From JAJXWB01 sp047605445 (lineage in GTDB: Bacteria; Pseudomonadota; Alphaproteobacteria; Rhizobiales; Beijerinckiaceae), in assembly GCA_047605445.1 (NCBI GenBank), contig JASGFP010000043.1:1-28019 (forward strand): a stretch of DNA of 28,019 bases, read 5' to 3'. Positions 15,669 through 23,268 of this stretch are shown here, piece by piece. Within the stretch, counting starts at the first letter, position 1, and every line of letters starts with the position of its first letter. The notes beneath the pieces were generated by a model that saw nothing but the letters and a program-made list of their open reading frames with translations, searched no databases and was not told the origin of the DNA. The position numbers and the translations under genes were made by a program.

Positions 15669-16682
15669 TCAACAGGCGATCGAGAAGGGCGAGGCCGCCG
15701 CCGCGCGCAGAACGTCCAGACCCGGAAGCGGGCGCACGATCTGGATGCCGTAGGTCGCGCATTCAGCCTCGAGCTCACGAAAAATGCGATCGGTGAGCTC
15801 CGGCGTGCGCGTCACGCTGTCCTCGTGCGACAGCAAGCCATCCGAGATGCTGCAATTGGGCGGCGGCACCATGAGCCGCACCATCAGCCGCTGAAAGCCG
15901 AAACCCGCGATCAATCGGGGAAATTCAGGCAATTCCTCGAGCGAATAGCGATGAACGACGTAGCTCGCCTGCATAACTGGACGCTCGGCGCGAGCCTTCG
16001 CTTTCGCGTCGCGCAGGGCGGCGAGATTGTACAGGAGCTGTTCCCAGGAAAGGCCGCGCATCGTCGCCTCATAGGTCTCCTTCCGCGCGGCGTTGATGGA
16101 CACATACAGAAATGAAAAGAATCCCGTGATCGCGTCGATCGCGGCGGGCTTGAGCAGCGATCCGTTGGTCACGCAGCCCAGATTGATGTAGGGCGCGAGT
16201 TCGCGCACGCGGGAGAACATCTCCGCGGCATGAGGATGGGCGAACGGCTCGCCGAGCGTCGAATTGGCGCGGAAGACCCGGCAGAACTTGAGCCAGTCTG
16301 CTCGTTCGATCCGCTCGAGCGTGATCTTGTAGCCGGTCGTGCGCTCGGGCGCGTAGGCGCAGAAGACGCAGCGCGCATTGCAGACGCCAGTGAATGCGAA
16401 GGCGATGGACTCCGGAAACGAACTCACGCGGCCAACGCCCAGATGCGCCTCCCATGCCGCCAGTTGCCGGTTTGCGGCGATCAGTTCCCGCGACGGACGC
16501 GCGTCTTCGCGCACGGCGTCCTCGATGAACGACTTCCATTGCTCCCAGTTTCCCAGAAGCGCCGGAACAGGGCCGCGCCGGCGGTTGACGACGCGGCGGT
16601 CCAGCGAGTGAAACCGCGTGACGAACGGATCGTCCGACGCGCCGTTGCTTACGACGCTCGTATGGGGCAGTAGCGCAACCAA
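15669..16682 (-). CDS. radical SAM protein lacking a C-terminal SPASM domain
   Basis: A 337-residue radical SAM enzyme. The [4Fe-4S]/SAM-binding motif GVCNARCVFCAY (C101, C105, C108) lies after a roughly 90-residue N-terminal region, which is longer than usual. Further landmarks are STLGEPFAHPHAAEMFSRVRE (the SAM-contacting GEP motif), LGCVTNGSLL and SFLYVSINAA. The protein ends soon after the barrel (LPGLDVL...SIAC) without the cysteines of a SPASM domain; that domain is on the next gene. The TTG at 16682 is the start, with CGAGGG six bases upstream; no early ATG exists. The reaction is unknown. Radical SAM proteins of this layout often modify peptides or small metabolites, but I see no precursor peptide gene nearby. 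Confidence 0.85.
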   Translation of the reverse strand: MVALLPHTSVVSNGASDDPFVTRFHSLDRRVVNRRRGPVPALLGNWEQWKSFIEDAVREDARPSRELIAANRQLAAWEAHLGVGRVSSFPESIAFAFTGVCNARCVFCAYAPERTTGYKITLERIERADWLKFCRVFRANSTLGEPFAHPHAAEMFSRVRELAPYINLGCVTNGSLLKPAAIDAITGFFSFLYVSINAARKETYEATMRGLSWEQLLYNLAALRDAKAKARAERPVMQASYVVHRYSLEELPEFPRLIAGFGFQRLMVRLMVPPPNCSISDGLLSHEDSVTRTPELTDRIFRELEAECATYGIQIVRPLPGLDVLRAAAASPFSIAC

Positions 16683-16716
16683 GAGAGACCCTCGCTTCTT
16701 AGTTCGACCGCTTTAG

Positions 16717-16745
16717 ATAATGCGACACATTTGAATATATCGCAA
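16717..16745 (-). promoter_or_regulatory. candidate promoter of the radical SAM / SPASM operon
   Basis: On the minus strand TTGCGA (16745-16740) and CATTAT (16722-16717) are 17 bases apart within an AT-rich gap of 103 bases. Each hexamer matches the consensus at four of six positions. Initiation near 16710 would leave a leader of about 28 nt before the TTG start. Confidence 0.42.
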
Positions 16746-16785
16746 CTACGCCTTGAATTGTCGGGGTCGCACGAGCGCAAGACCT

Positions 16786-17646
16786 TCAGTTATCTTTAGT
16801 CAATCGACCGGCGACAGATTTCGCGCCCGCAATTGCCGCGCCATTTGCAGGAAATACCGCCTGGCGCTGGACGTTAGCTTTCGGCTCCGCCGGCCCGCCC
16901 GGTCGTGTCAGTTCGACGAGTTGATAGAGACCGCCGAAAAATCGCCGCGGAGGCGTTGCGATCGAGCCGCGCGGTGCGAAATCGACGATTTCCGTGCGCC
17001 AGAGGTCGAGCGCGAAAGGCTCGAGCAGCGCCAAGACCGGCCGCATCAGCCACCGCCACGGGCTCCAGTGGCGAGGAAGCGCATAGTCGACGAGCACGAC
17101 CGCGCCGCCAGGCTTCACCACGCGCAGGGCTTCGGCAAGCGTCCGGCGGCGAACATTTTCGGGTTGTTCGTGGAGAAGAAAGAACAGGACGGCGCGGTCG
17201 AAGCGCGCGTCCGGAAACGCCATGCGCGCGGCGTCCATCACATGCGCGCGCGCTGGCGTCGCCGCGGAGAGCTTGGCTTCGAGATTGGCGATCTGGATCG
17301 GCAGGGCGTCGATCACATCCAGCCTGCCATCGTGCGCCGCGACGCGCGCAGCCAGCGTTGTGGTGAAATCGCCATAGGCGCAGGCGACCTGCAGCGTACG
17401 GCCGCCGAGCCGCGGACCCAGCGCGCCGATCGCCGCGTCGCGCAGGCGGCGGTAATTGCCCCAAAGTATGGCGTTGACCAGCCATTGCCGCTCGAACAGC
17501 CGCACAGCGCGCGGATGGACATAGGCCCACCAGTAATGCTTGGCGAGATAGGCCGGCGGCGCATTGGAGTGTGAAGGTTGCGTCTCCGGGATCGTGTCCG
17601 CGCGGTCGGCGTCTACGAAATCCCGTTCGGAAAAAGCCTCGATCAT
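16786..17646 (-). CDS. rquA: rhodoquinone biosynthesis methyltransferase-like protein RquA
   Basis: A 286-residue protein. RquA converts ubiquinone to rhodoquinone by replacing a methoxy group with an amino group; the amino donor is SAM itself. Rhodoquinone carries electrons to fumarate reductase in low oxygen. Residues 33-68 (LAKHYWWAYVHPRAVRLFER, then QWLVNAILWGNYRRLR) are the strongest signature I know for RquA. LQVACAYGDFT (85-95) replaces the ordinary methyltransferase motif I, followed by VIDALPIQIANL (111-122), FDRAVLFFLLHEQPENVRRR (149-168) and LRVVKPGGAVVLVDY (174-188). FALDLWRTEI and FFGGLYQ also fit. The start at ATG 17646 is uncertain because no clear Shine-Dalgarno sequence is present; the frame opens at 17694 with a TTG. 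It is not obviously in an operon with the radical SAM genes (103-base gap). Confidence 0.86.
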   Translation of the reverse strand: MIEAFSERDFVDADRADTIPETQPSHSNAPPAYLAKHYWWAYVHPRAVRLFERQWLVNAILWGNYRRLRDAAIGALGPRLGGRTLQVACAYGDFTTTLAARVAAHDGRLDVIDALPIQIANLEAKLSAATPARAHVMDAARMAFPDARFDRAVLFFLLHEQPENVRRRTLAEALRVVKPGGAVVLVDYALPRHWSPWRWLMRPVLALLEPFALDLWRTEIVDFAPRGSIATPPRRFFGGLYQLVELTRPGGPAEPKANVQRQAVFPANGAAIAGAKSVAGRLTKDN

Positions 17647-17706
17647 GGCGCTACAGAGCGCCGGTTTTCGTCGAGCCGCGTTGCGTTGCCGCAAGGCCCG
17701 GCGCCG

Positions 17707-18003
17707 TCAATCGCTCAGAAAACCTTCGACCAGCGCGATCTGGTCGGGAACGTTCAGCGCCGGCGCGTGGCCGCATCCCTTGATTTCCACGACATGGCAG
17801 AGCGCGTTTTCCTTCGGCATTCGCTCGGCGGCGTCGCGCAGAAGCAGATCGGAATTTTCGCCACGCAGGCACAACATGGGGCAGGCGAGCTTACGCCACG
17901 CGTCCCATTGCGCGTAATCGTCGGGATGATGGATGAATTGCATCACCATGTCTGGATTGTAGTGCGTCGTGATCCCGCCGTCGGGCAGACGTCGCGCCGA
18001 CGC
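17707..18003 (-). pseudogene. alpha/beta hydrolase remnant (C-terminal third only)
   Basis: The frame from the TGA at 18006-18004 down to 17707 encodes about 98 residues. They read as the C-terminal end of an alpha/beta hydrolase: LPDGGITTHYNPDM, WRKLACPMLCLRGENSDLLL, and IKGCGHAPALNVPDQIALVE with the catalytic histidine and a candidate acid in SDLLL. The nucleophile elbow and all upstream strands (normally about 180-200 residues) are missing, and only about 100 bases separate the in-frame stop from otsA. An ATG at 17949 could start an 80-residue product, but it would lack the nucleophile. I read this as a truncated, non-functional gene. Confidence 0.72.
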
Positions 18004-18102
18004 TCATGCTTCTTTCCGCGCGCAACCGCCGGCAATGCTCCAAAGCCGGACCGTCGCCAGCCTAGATAAAAATCGACGCCGATGCACAGTGTCGTGCGCG
18101 GC

Positions 18103-19554
18103 CTACACCAGCCGCCGCCCGGCGGCGCGCGCGTCGGCGCTGCGCGGCGCGAAGATTTGACGGATGCCGTCGATCAGCGACCATTTGTTGCGCGCTTCCG
18201 CCAGCCGCGCGATGAAGGTTTCCGCCCAGCGCGTCACATCATATTCGGCGATGCGCTCGAACATGCGCGAATGGCGCGCGACGCGTTCTTCGAGCGGCAT
18301 GGTCAGCGCGCGCTCGATCGCCGCCGAAACCGCTTCGCGCTCGTGAGGATTGACGATCAGCGCGCCGTCGAGCTCGGAGGCGGCGCCCGCGAATTGCGAG
18401 AGAACGAGCACGCCGGGGTTCGTCTCGTCCTGCGCCGCGACATATTCCTTGGCGACGAGATTCATGCCGTCGCGCAGCGGCGTCACCAGCGCGACCTCGG
18501 CGCTGCGATAGATGCCGGCGAGCTGCTTGCGCGAATAGGAGCGGTTGACGTAGCGGATCGGCGTCCATGCGGCTTCGCCATATTCGCCGTTGATCTGGCC
18601 AACCAGCGCCGTGACCATATCCTCCATTTCCTTGTAGCCCTTCGCCTGCTCGCGGCTCTTGGGCGTGATCTGGAGAAAGGTGGCGGCGCCGCGCCAGTGC
18701 GGCTTTTCTGCCAGCAGATGCTCGAAGGCCTGCATGCGCTGAACGATGCCCTTGGAATAGTCGAGCCTGTCGACGCCGAGCAGCAGCTTGCGTCCGCCGA
18801 GGCTGATCAGCATGTCCTGGATGAAATCGGAATGCTGCGCCGCGCGCGCGGCGCGCGCGTAGATGCCCGTCTCGATGCCGACCGGAAAGGCGTCGATCTG
18901 CATGCGCCGTCCGTCGATCTCGAAATAGCGTCCGCCGCGCGAGGGCGTCGCGCCGCGCGTTTCGAGATATTTGCCGTAATTGTCGGCGTCGTTGTCGGTC
19001 TGGAAGCCGACGAGATCGAAAGCCGCCAGCGCGCCGATGGATTCCGCATTCTTGGGCAAGGCCTGCAGGATATCGGGCGGCGGACACGGGATATGCAGGA
19101 AAAATCCCATTGGATTGTCGTGCCCGCGCGCGCGCAGCTCCTGCGCGAGACGCATCAGGTGGTAGTCGTGCACCCAGACGATGTCGTCGGGCTGCAGGAT
19201 CTTCGACACCTGGTCTGCGAAATAGCTGTTGACGCGGATATAGCCCGAGAGATCGGCGCGCGAATATTCCTGCAGGTCGACGCGATAATGCAGCAGCGGC
19301 CACAGCACGCTGTTGGCGAAGCCGTTGTAATATTCCTGGTAGTCGGCGGCGGAGAGATCGAGGGCGACATAGCCGACGTTGCGGCCTTCGATCACCTCCG
19401 GCGCGCCCGGAGTTTCTTCCGTCGTGCGGCCGCTCCAGCCGCACCACACGCCCTTGCGTCCGCGCAGCGCGGCCTTCACGGCGACCGCCAGTCCGCCCGC
19501 GCGTCTTTCGCCGGGCAGGGCGACGCGGTTCGAAACGATTACCAGGCGCGCCAC
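18103..19554 (-). CDS. otsA: trehalose-6-phosphate synthase (GT20)
   Basis: Transfers glucose from UDP-glucose (or another NDP-glucose) to glucose-6-phosphate, making trehalose-6-phosphate in the cytoplasm. At 483 residues it is the usual length for OtsA. Landmarks: LVIVSNRVALPGERRAGGLA (4-23), EYYNGFANSVLWPLLHY, DIVWVHDYHLM with the conserved HDYHL, GVDRLDYSKGI, and the acidic nucleotide-binding LVTPLRDGMNLVAKEYVA. The GTG at 19554 is chosen because GGGAGAACG precedes it and the resulting MARLVIVSNRVA matches the family start; an ATG at 19569 is the alternative. The frame runs on through the upstream gene but that part is a shadow. It overlaps the end of the GH15 gene by 16 bases, so translation is probably coupled. 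Confidence 0.95.
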   Translation of the reverse strand: MARLVIVSNRVALPGERRAGGLAVAVKAALRGRKGVWCGWSGRTTEETPGAPEVIEGRNVGYVALDLSAADYQEYYNGFANSVLWPLLHYRVDLQEYSRADLSGYIRVNSYFADQVSKILQPDDIVWVHDYHLMRLAQELRARGHDNPMGFFLHIPCPPPDILQALPKNAESIGALAAFDLVGFQTDNDADNYGKYLETRGATPSRGGRYFEIDGRRMQIDAFPVGIETGIYARAARAAQHSDFIQDMLISLGGRKLLLGVDRLDYSKGIVQRMQAFEHLLAEKPHWRGAATFLQITPKSREQAKGYKEMEDMVTALVGQINGEYGEAAWTPIRYVNRSYSRKQLAGIYRSAEVALVTPLRDGMNLVAKEYVAAQDETNPGVLVLSQFAGAASELDGALIVNPHEREAVSAAIERALTMPLEERVARHSRMFERIAEYDVTRWAETFIARLAEARNKWSLIDGIRQIFAPRSADARAAGRRLV

Positions 19555-21335
19555 CAGGCGTTCTCCCATGGTTCCGACAGCCGCATCGCCGTGTTGATGA
19601 CGCCCGCCATTGAATAGGTCTGCGGAATGTTGCCCCACAATTGTCCGGTGGAGGGCTGCATGTCCTCCGACAGCAGGCCGTATTTGTTGGCGTGCGAGAG
19701 GATGTCCTGGAATATCTCGCGCGCTTCCTCGCGGCGGCCTATGGCGGCCAGCGCGTCGGCGTACCAGAAATTGCAGACGATGAAGGCGGTCTCCGGCTCG
19801 CCGAAATCGTCGGCCGCCGTATAGCGCATCACGCGTCCGTTGCGCCGCAATTCGTGGCCGATCGCTTCCACGGTCTTGACGAAGCGCGGATCGGTGGGGG
19901 GAAGCAGCCCGAGTTCGGCGATCATCAGCACGCTGGCGTCGAGATCTGTGTGCCCGAAGGCGCCGACGATCGCGCCGCGTTTCTCGTCCCACCCGTTTTC
20001 GAGAATGGCGCGCCGGATCGGCGCGGCGCGGTTGCGCCAGTAGTCGGCGCGATCCTTCAGGCCGAGCCGCGTGGCGATATGGCCGAGCCTGTCGCAGGCC
20101 GCCCAGCACAGCGCGGCGGAATAGGTATGGACGCGCGTGCGGCCGCGATATTCCCAGATGCCGGCGTCGGGCGTCAGTGCGAATTCCGCCGCGCGCTCGC
20201 CGAGCGGTTCGAGACGGCGGAACAAGGCCTCGTCGCCCATGCGCGGCAAGCGATGGTCGATGAACATCTGCTTGGCCGCCAGCACCACCGATCCGTAGAC
20301 GTCGTGCTGCGCCTGTTCGGCCGCGGCGTTGCCGACGCGCACGGGCCCTTGCGACAGGAAACCCTCGAGCAGCGAGGCTTCGTGCTCTTCCAGCGACGTT
20401 CCCGGCACGATCGCATGCAGCGGTGCGATCGTCTCGTTGGGATCGGCGACGACCGAGGTCAGATAGCCGATGTAGGATTCCATCGTCTGCGTCGCGCCGA
20501 GACGGTTGAGCGCGCCGACCACGAAAAAGGCGTCGCGCAGCCAGCAGAAGCGATAGTCCCAGTTGCGCGACGTGCCCGGCGCCTCGGGGATCGAGGTCGT
20601 GTGCGCGGCGATGATCGCGCCCGTCTCCTCGAAGCTGCAGAGCTTCAGGGTGATCGCGGAGCGTATCGTTTCGCGCTGCCATTCGAGCGGCACGCCGAGC
20701 GAGCGCGACCAGTCGAGCCAATAGGCGCGCGTGCGATTCTCGAAGTCGCGCGCCGTCGAATCGAGATCGCTGAGAAAGGGCTCATCCGTGCCGAAGACCA
20801 TCGTGATGGTGCGGGTCAGCGCGAATTTCGTCTCCTCGGCGATGTAGGAAAGCGGCGCGTCGGTCGTCAGGCGCAGCACGTCGGCGCCGCCGAGATAGCG
20901 GATGTGATTTGAGCCGAGCACGGCCTGCGTCGGCTTGCCGCCGTAGCCGAAGGTCGGCCGAACGCGGATCGCGATGCGCGGCAGGCCCGAAATCGGTTCG
21001 ATCCGGCGCACGAATTGCGGCGGCCGGAAGGTGCGCTCGTAGCGGCCGAAGCGCGGCATGAAATCGACGATGCGGACCGCGCCGCCGTGCTTGTCCTCCA
21101 GGATGGTTTCAAGCACCGCCGTGTTGCGCGCGTAGGAGGAGCGCGAGGAAACCTGATCGTGCAGGACGACGTCGGAAAAACCCTTCTCCTCGTTGCCCGA
21201 CAGCAGCCGGCAGAAGATCGGGTCGCCATCGAAGCGGGGGAAGCACCACCAGACGATCCGCGCCTGCGGATCGACGAGGGCCGCGACGCGGCAATTGCCG
21301 AGGAGCGCGAGATCGAGCGGCTGGATCTGCGTCAT
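19539..21335 (-). CDS. glycoside hydrolase family 15 protein (glucoamylase/trehalase-like)
   Basis: A 598-residue cytoplasmic protein of the GH15 type. The N-terminal beta-rich domain begins LDLALLGNCRVAALVDPQARIVWWCFPRFD, the standard opening of bacterial GH15 proteins. The (alpha/alpha)6 barrel follows with TSRNWDYRFCWLRDA, AGIWEYRGRTRVHTYSAALCWAACDRL (Glu in WEYRG is the expected general acid) and GLLSEDMQPSTGQLWGNIPQTYSM (Glu in SED is the expected base). The ATG at 21335 overlaps the otsB stop as ATGA and has GGAGG ten bases upstream. GH15 members hydrolyse alpha-glucans or trehalose; position between otsB and otsA suggests a role in trehalose or glucan turnover. Which substrate applies cannot be read from the sequence. 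Confidence 0.9.
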   Translation of the reverse strand: MTQIQPLDLALLGNCRVAALVDPQARIVWWCFPRFDGDPIFCRLLSGNEEKGFSDVVLHDQVSSRSSYARNTAVLETILEDKHGGAVRIVDFMPRFGRYERTFRPPQFVRRIEPISGLPRIAIRVRPTFGYGGKPTQAVLGSNHIRYLGGADVLRLTTDAPLSYIAEETKFALTRTITMVFGTDEPFLSDLDSTARDFENRTRAYWLDWSRSLGVPLEWQRETIRSAITLKLCSFEETGAIIAAHTTSIPEAPGTSRNWDYRFCWLRDAFFVVGALNRLGATQTMESYIGYLTSVVADPNETIAPLHAIVPGTSLEEHEASLLEGFLSQGPVRVGNAAAEQAQHDVYGSVVLAAKQMFIDHRLPRMGDEALFRRLEPLGERAAEFALTPDAGIWEYRGRTRVHTYSAALCWAACDRLGHIATRLGLKDRADYWRNRAAPIRRAILENGWDEKRGAIVGAFGHTDLDASVLMIAELGLLPPTDPRFVKTVEAIGHELRRNGRVMRYTAADDFGEPETAFIVCNFWYADALAAIGRREEAREIFQDILSHANKYGLLSEDMQPSTGQLWGNIPQTYSMAGVINTAMRLSEPWENAWWRAW

Positions 21336-22090
21336 GCGCGGCGCGCCTCCTGTTGCGTCGCGAGCAATCCGGCGAGCCAGGCGCCGACCTCCGCCGGCGA
21401 CGCCAGAACGCCGTCGGCGCCCTCGAGCCGCTGGCCGACGGAGAAGGCCCGGCCGCCCAGCGCCTTGGCCGCCGCCATGCCGGCGACATCGGTCACGTCG
21501 TCTCCGATGAAGACCGGTATGCGGCCCGCGAACGGCGCGGCCTGCATGAAGGCGCGCACCGCGTCGCCCTTGGTCGTCGAGGACGATTTCACCTCGAAGA
21601 CGCAATGGCCGCGCAGGATGGAGAGACCGGGCGTCGGCAGGATCGTGGCCGCGAGTTCGTCCGAAAGCGCCTTGGCGCGCTCCTGGGCGGCCCGCCAGTG
21701 GACAGCCAGCGCCTTGCCCTTGTCCTCGACGAAGACGCCGGGATGGCGGCGGGCGACGGCTTCGATGGATCGGGCCACGTCGGCGGGAATGTCCGGCCCG
21801 CCAGTATCGCAGATCTCGCCATCGGCCCTCGCGCGCAATTGCGCGCCATGGATGCCGCTCGCAGGGAGTCGCAGCGGCGCGAAAAGCCGGTCGATATCCT
21901 CGATCCGGCGACCGCTCACGATCGCCAGCGCGCCTCCGAGCGCAAAGTATAACCTGTCCAATATATTCAATATATCGCTCGTTGCTCGTGCGCTTTCCGG
22001 TCGTTCGGCAATGTTCAATAAAGTACCGTCTGCGTCGGCGAATAGACAAAACTCGTCGAACGCAAGATTCAACTGCGGTATTTCAGACAT
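21332..22090 (-). CDS. otsB: trehalose-6-phosphate phosphatase
   Basis: HAD-superfamily phosphatase of 252 residues that removes phosphate from trehalose-6-phosphate to give trehalose. HAD motif I is FADADGTLLNI (17-27) with the nucleophile Asp and the general acid two residues on. VSGRRIEDI, GIHGAQLR and VFIGDDVTDVAGM (motif IV with the Mg-binding acidic residues) follow at the expected distances. It is the first gene of otsB-GH15-otsA; its TGA overlaps the GH15 ATG by four bases. The ATG at 22090 has only a weak ribosome-binding site. The N-terminal coding part contains an AT-rich stretch near 21945-21985 that stands out from its neighbours. Confidence 0.95.
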   Translation of the reverse strand: MSEIPQLNLAFDEFCLFADADGTLLNIAERPESARATSDILNILDRLYFALGGALAIVSGRRIEDIDRLFAPLRLPASGIHGAQLRARADGEICDTGGPDIPADVARSIEAVARRHPGVFVEDKGKALAVHWRAAQERAKALSDELAATILPTPGLSILRGHCVFEVKSSSTTKGDAVRAFMQAAPFAGRIPVFIGDDVTDVAGMAAAKALGGRAFSVGQRLEGADGVLASPAEVGAWLAGLLATQQEARRA

Positions 22091-22126
22091 AAGCGGCGCT
22101 GCCCATTCGTGTCCCGCCTGGCGGAG

Positions 22127-22155
22127 ACTTTACCAATCCAGATCCAATAACTCAA
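22127..22155 (-). promoter_or_regulatory. candidate promoter of the otsB-GH15-otsA operon
   Basis: On the minus strand TTGAGT (22155-22150) and TAAAGT (22132-22127) are exactly 17 bases apart in the 101-base divergent gap between otsB and glk. Initiation near 22120 would give a leader of about 30 nt. Confidence 0.45.
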
Positions 22156-22191
22156 TCGGTTCGTTCCGGTTCCGCTTTCGGTCGGATAGAC

Positions 22192-23256
22192 ATGATGCGC
22201 CCAACGCCCTATCTTCCCGCGCCCGTTGATTTTTCACCTTCTCCTCAGGCGGCCGGCTTGAAATTTCCCTTCCCCGTCATGGTCTGCGACGTCGGCGGAA
22301 CCAATCTGCGCATCGCCATCTGCCGCACGCCCGGGGCGGCGCTCGAGATCGTCCTGAAGGAGCCGACGGCGGCTCATCGCGGGCTTGAGAGCGCGCTGCG
22401 CAAGGCGGCGTCGGCGGCAGGGGCCGCGCGCTCGGTCCTCGTTTGCGCCGCCGGTCCGGTCACGGGCGCGAGGGTCACGCTCACCAATGCGGACTGGGCG
22501 CTCGACGGTCCGAATGTCGCAGGCCGGCTGGGGCTGGAGCAGGGACTGCTGCTCAACGATTTCGAGGCGCAGGCGGTCGCCCTGCCGCATTTGACCGACG
22601 ACATGACGCTGCCGGTTTGCGGGCCGGCGGCGCCTGCGGACGGCCCGATGCTGGCGCTCGGTCCCGGCACGGGCCTCGGCGCCGCGGCGCTGCTGAAGGC
22701 GGGCGGTTGCTGGGCGGTGGCGACGACCGAGGCCGGCCACGTCGATTTCGGTCCGGCCAATTTGGCCGAGGAGGCTTTCTGGCCTCATCTCGAGCGCGTC
22801 GAGGGGCGCGTCACCTTCGAGAGCGTGCTGTCGGGACCGGGGCTGGCCCGGCTCGACGCGGCGATGCGGCGCGCGCGCGGCTTAGCCACGGGTGATCGCG
22901 ACGCGGCAGGCGTGCTGACTGCGGCGCGGGCCGGAGACCGCGCCGCCATCGACACGATCCGCATGTTCTGGCGGCTGGCCGCGCGCTGCGCCGGCGACCT
23001 CGCGCTGATATTTCTCGCACGTGGCGGGGTGACGCTGTCGGGCGGAGTGTTGCCGCGTCTGGTCGATTGGCTGGACAGGGACGAATTCCGCGACGCCTTC
23101 ATCGCCAAGGCGCCGATGAAGGATCTTCTCGCGGGCGTTCCAGTGCGCCTGATTGTCCACGGCGACGCGGCGATGTTCGGCATGGCGAAACTCGCCGCCG
23201 CCCCCGGCGAATACGCGCTCGACTATGCCGCCCGCGCCTGGCGCGCGGACGCCTGA
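22192..23256 (+). CDS. glk: glucokinase
   Basis: Phosphorylates glucose to glucose-6-phosphate with ATP; 354 residues, PF02685 type. The N-terminal phosphate-binding motif is VCDVGGTNLRIA (31-42). Further family landmarks are CAAGPVTGARVTLTNADW, LLLNDFEAQAVALPHL (with the catalytic Asp), LGPGTGLGAA, TEAGHVDFGP, ESVLSGPGL and VTLSGGVLPRL. About 25 extra residues precede the core. Two ATGs at 22192 and 22195 are possible starts. It is divergent from the trehalose operon, which fits shared use of glucose and glucose-6-phosphate: GH15 would release glucose, Glk would rephosphorylate it, and OtsA would consume the product. Confidence 0.94.
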   Translation: MMRPTPYLPAPVDFSPSPQAAGLKFPFPVMVCDVGGTNLRIAICRTPGAALEIVLKEPTAAHRGLESALRKAASAAGAARSVLVCAAGPVTGARVTLTNADWALDGPNVAGRLGLEQGLLLNDFEAQAVALPHLTDDMTLPVCGPAAPADGPMLALGPGTGLGAAALLKAGGCWAVATTEAGHVDFGPANLAEEAFWPHLERVEGRVTFESVLSGPGLARLDAAMRRARGLATGDRDAAGVLTAARAGDRAAIDTIRMFWRLAARCAGDLALIFLARGGVTLSGGVLPRLVDWLDRDEFRDAFIAKAPMKDLLAGVPVRLIVHGDAAMFGMAKLAAAPGEYALDYAARAWRADA

Positions 23257-23268
23257 GAAGCGTCAGGC
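23251..23268. terminator. small hairpin containing both convergent stop codons
   Basis: GCCTGA (23251-23256) and TCAGGC (23263-23268) pair around GAAGCG. The glk TGA lies in one arm and the ptsN TGA in the other, with only six bases between the two genes. No U-tract follows in either direction, so a terminator function is tentative. Confidence 0.35.

Noticed and set aside
15659..15778. Extension of the SPASM-methyltransferase frame into the radical SAM gene, as evidence for a frameshifted single gene
   Set aside because: The extension is Arg/Ser-rich and unlike any domain, and the ATG at 15658 has a near-perfect Shine-Dalgarno sequence, so two separate genes are more likely.
19555..20721. 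N-terminal extension of the otsA frame into the GH15 gene
   Set aside because: It lies in another frame of a clear GH15 coding sequence and has no trehalose synthase homology; the conserved OtsA N-terminus starts at 19554.
18082..20912. Long plus-strand frames across otsA and the GH15 gene
   Set aside because: Arg/Ala-rich antisense shadows of two well-identified enzymes.
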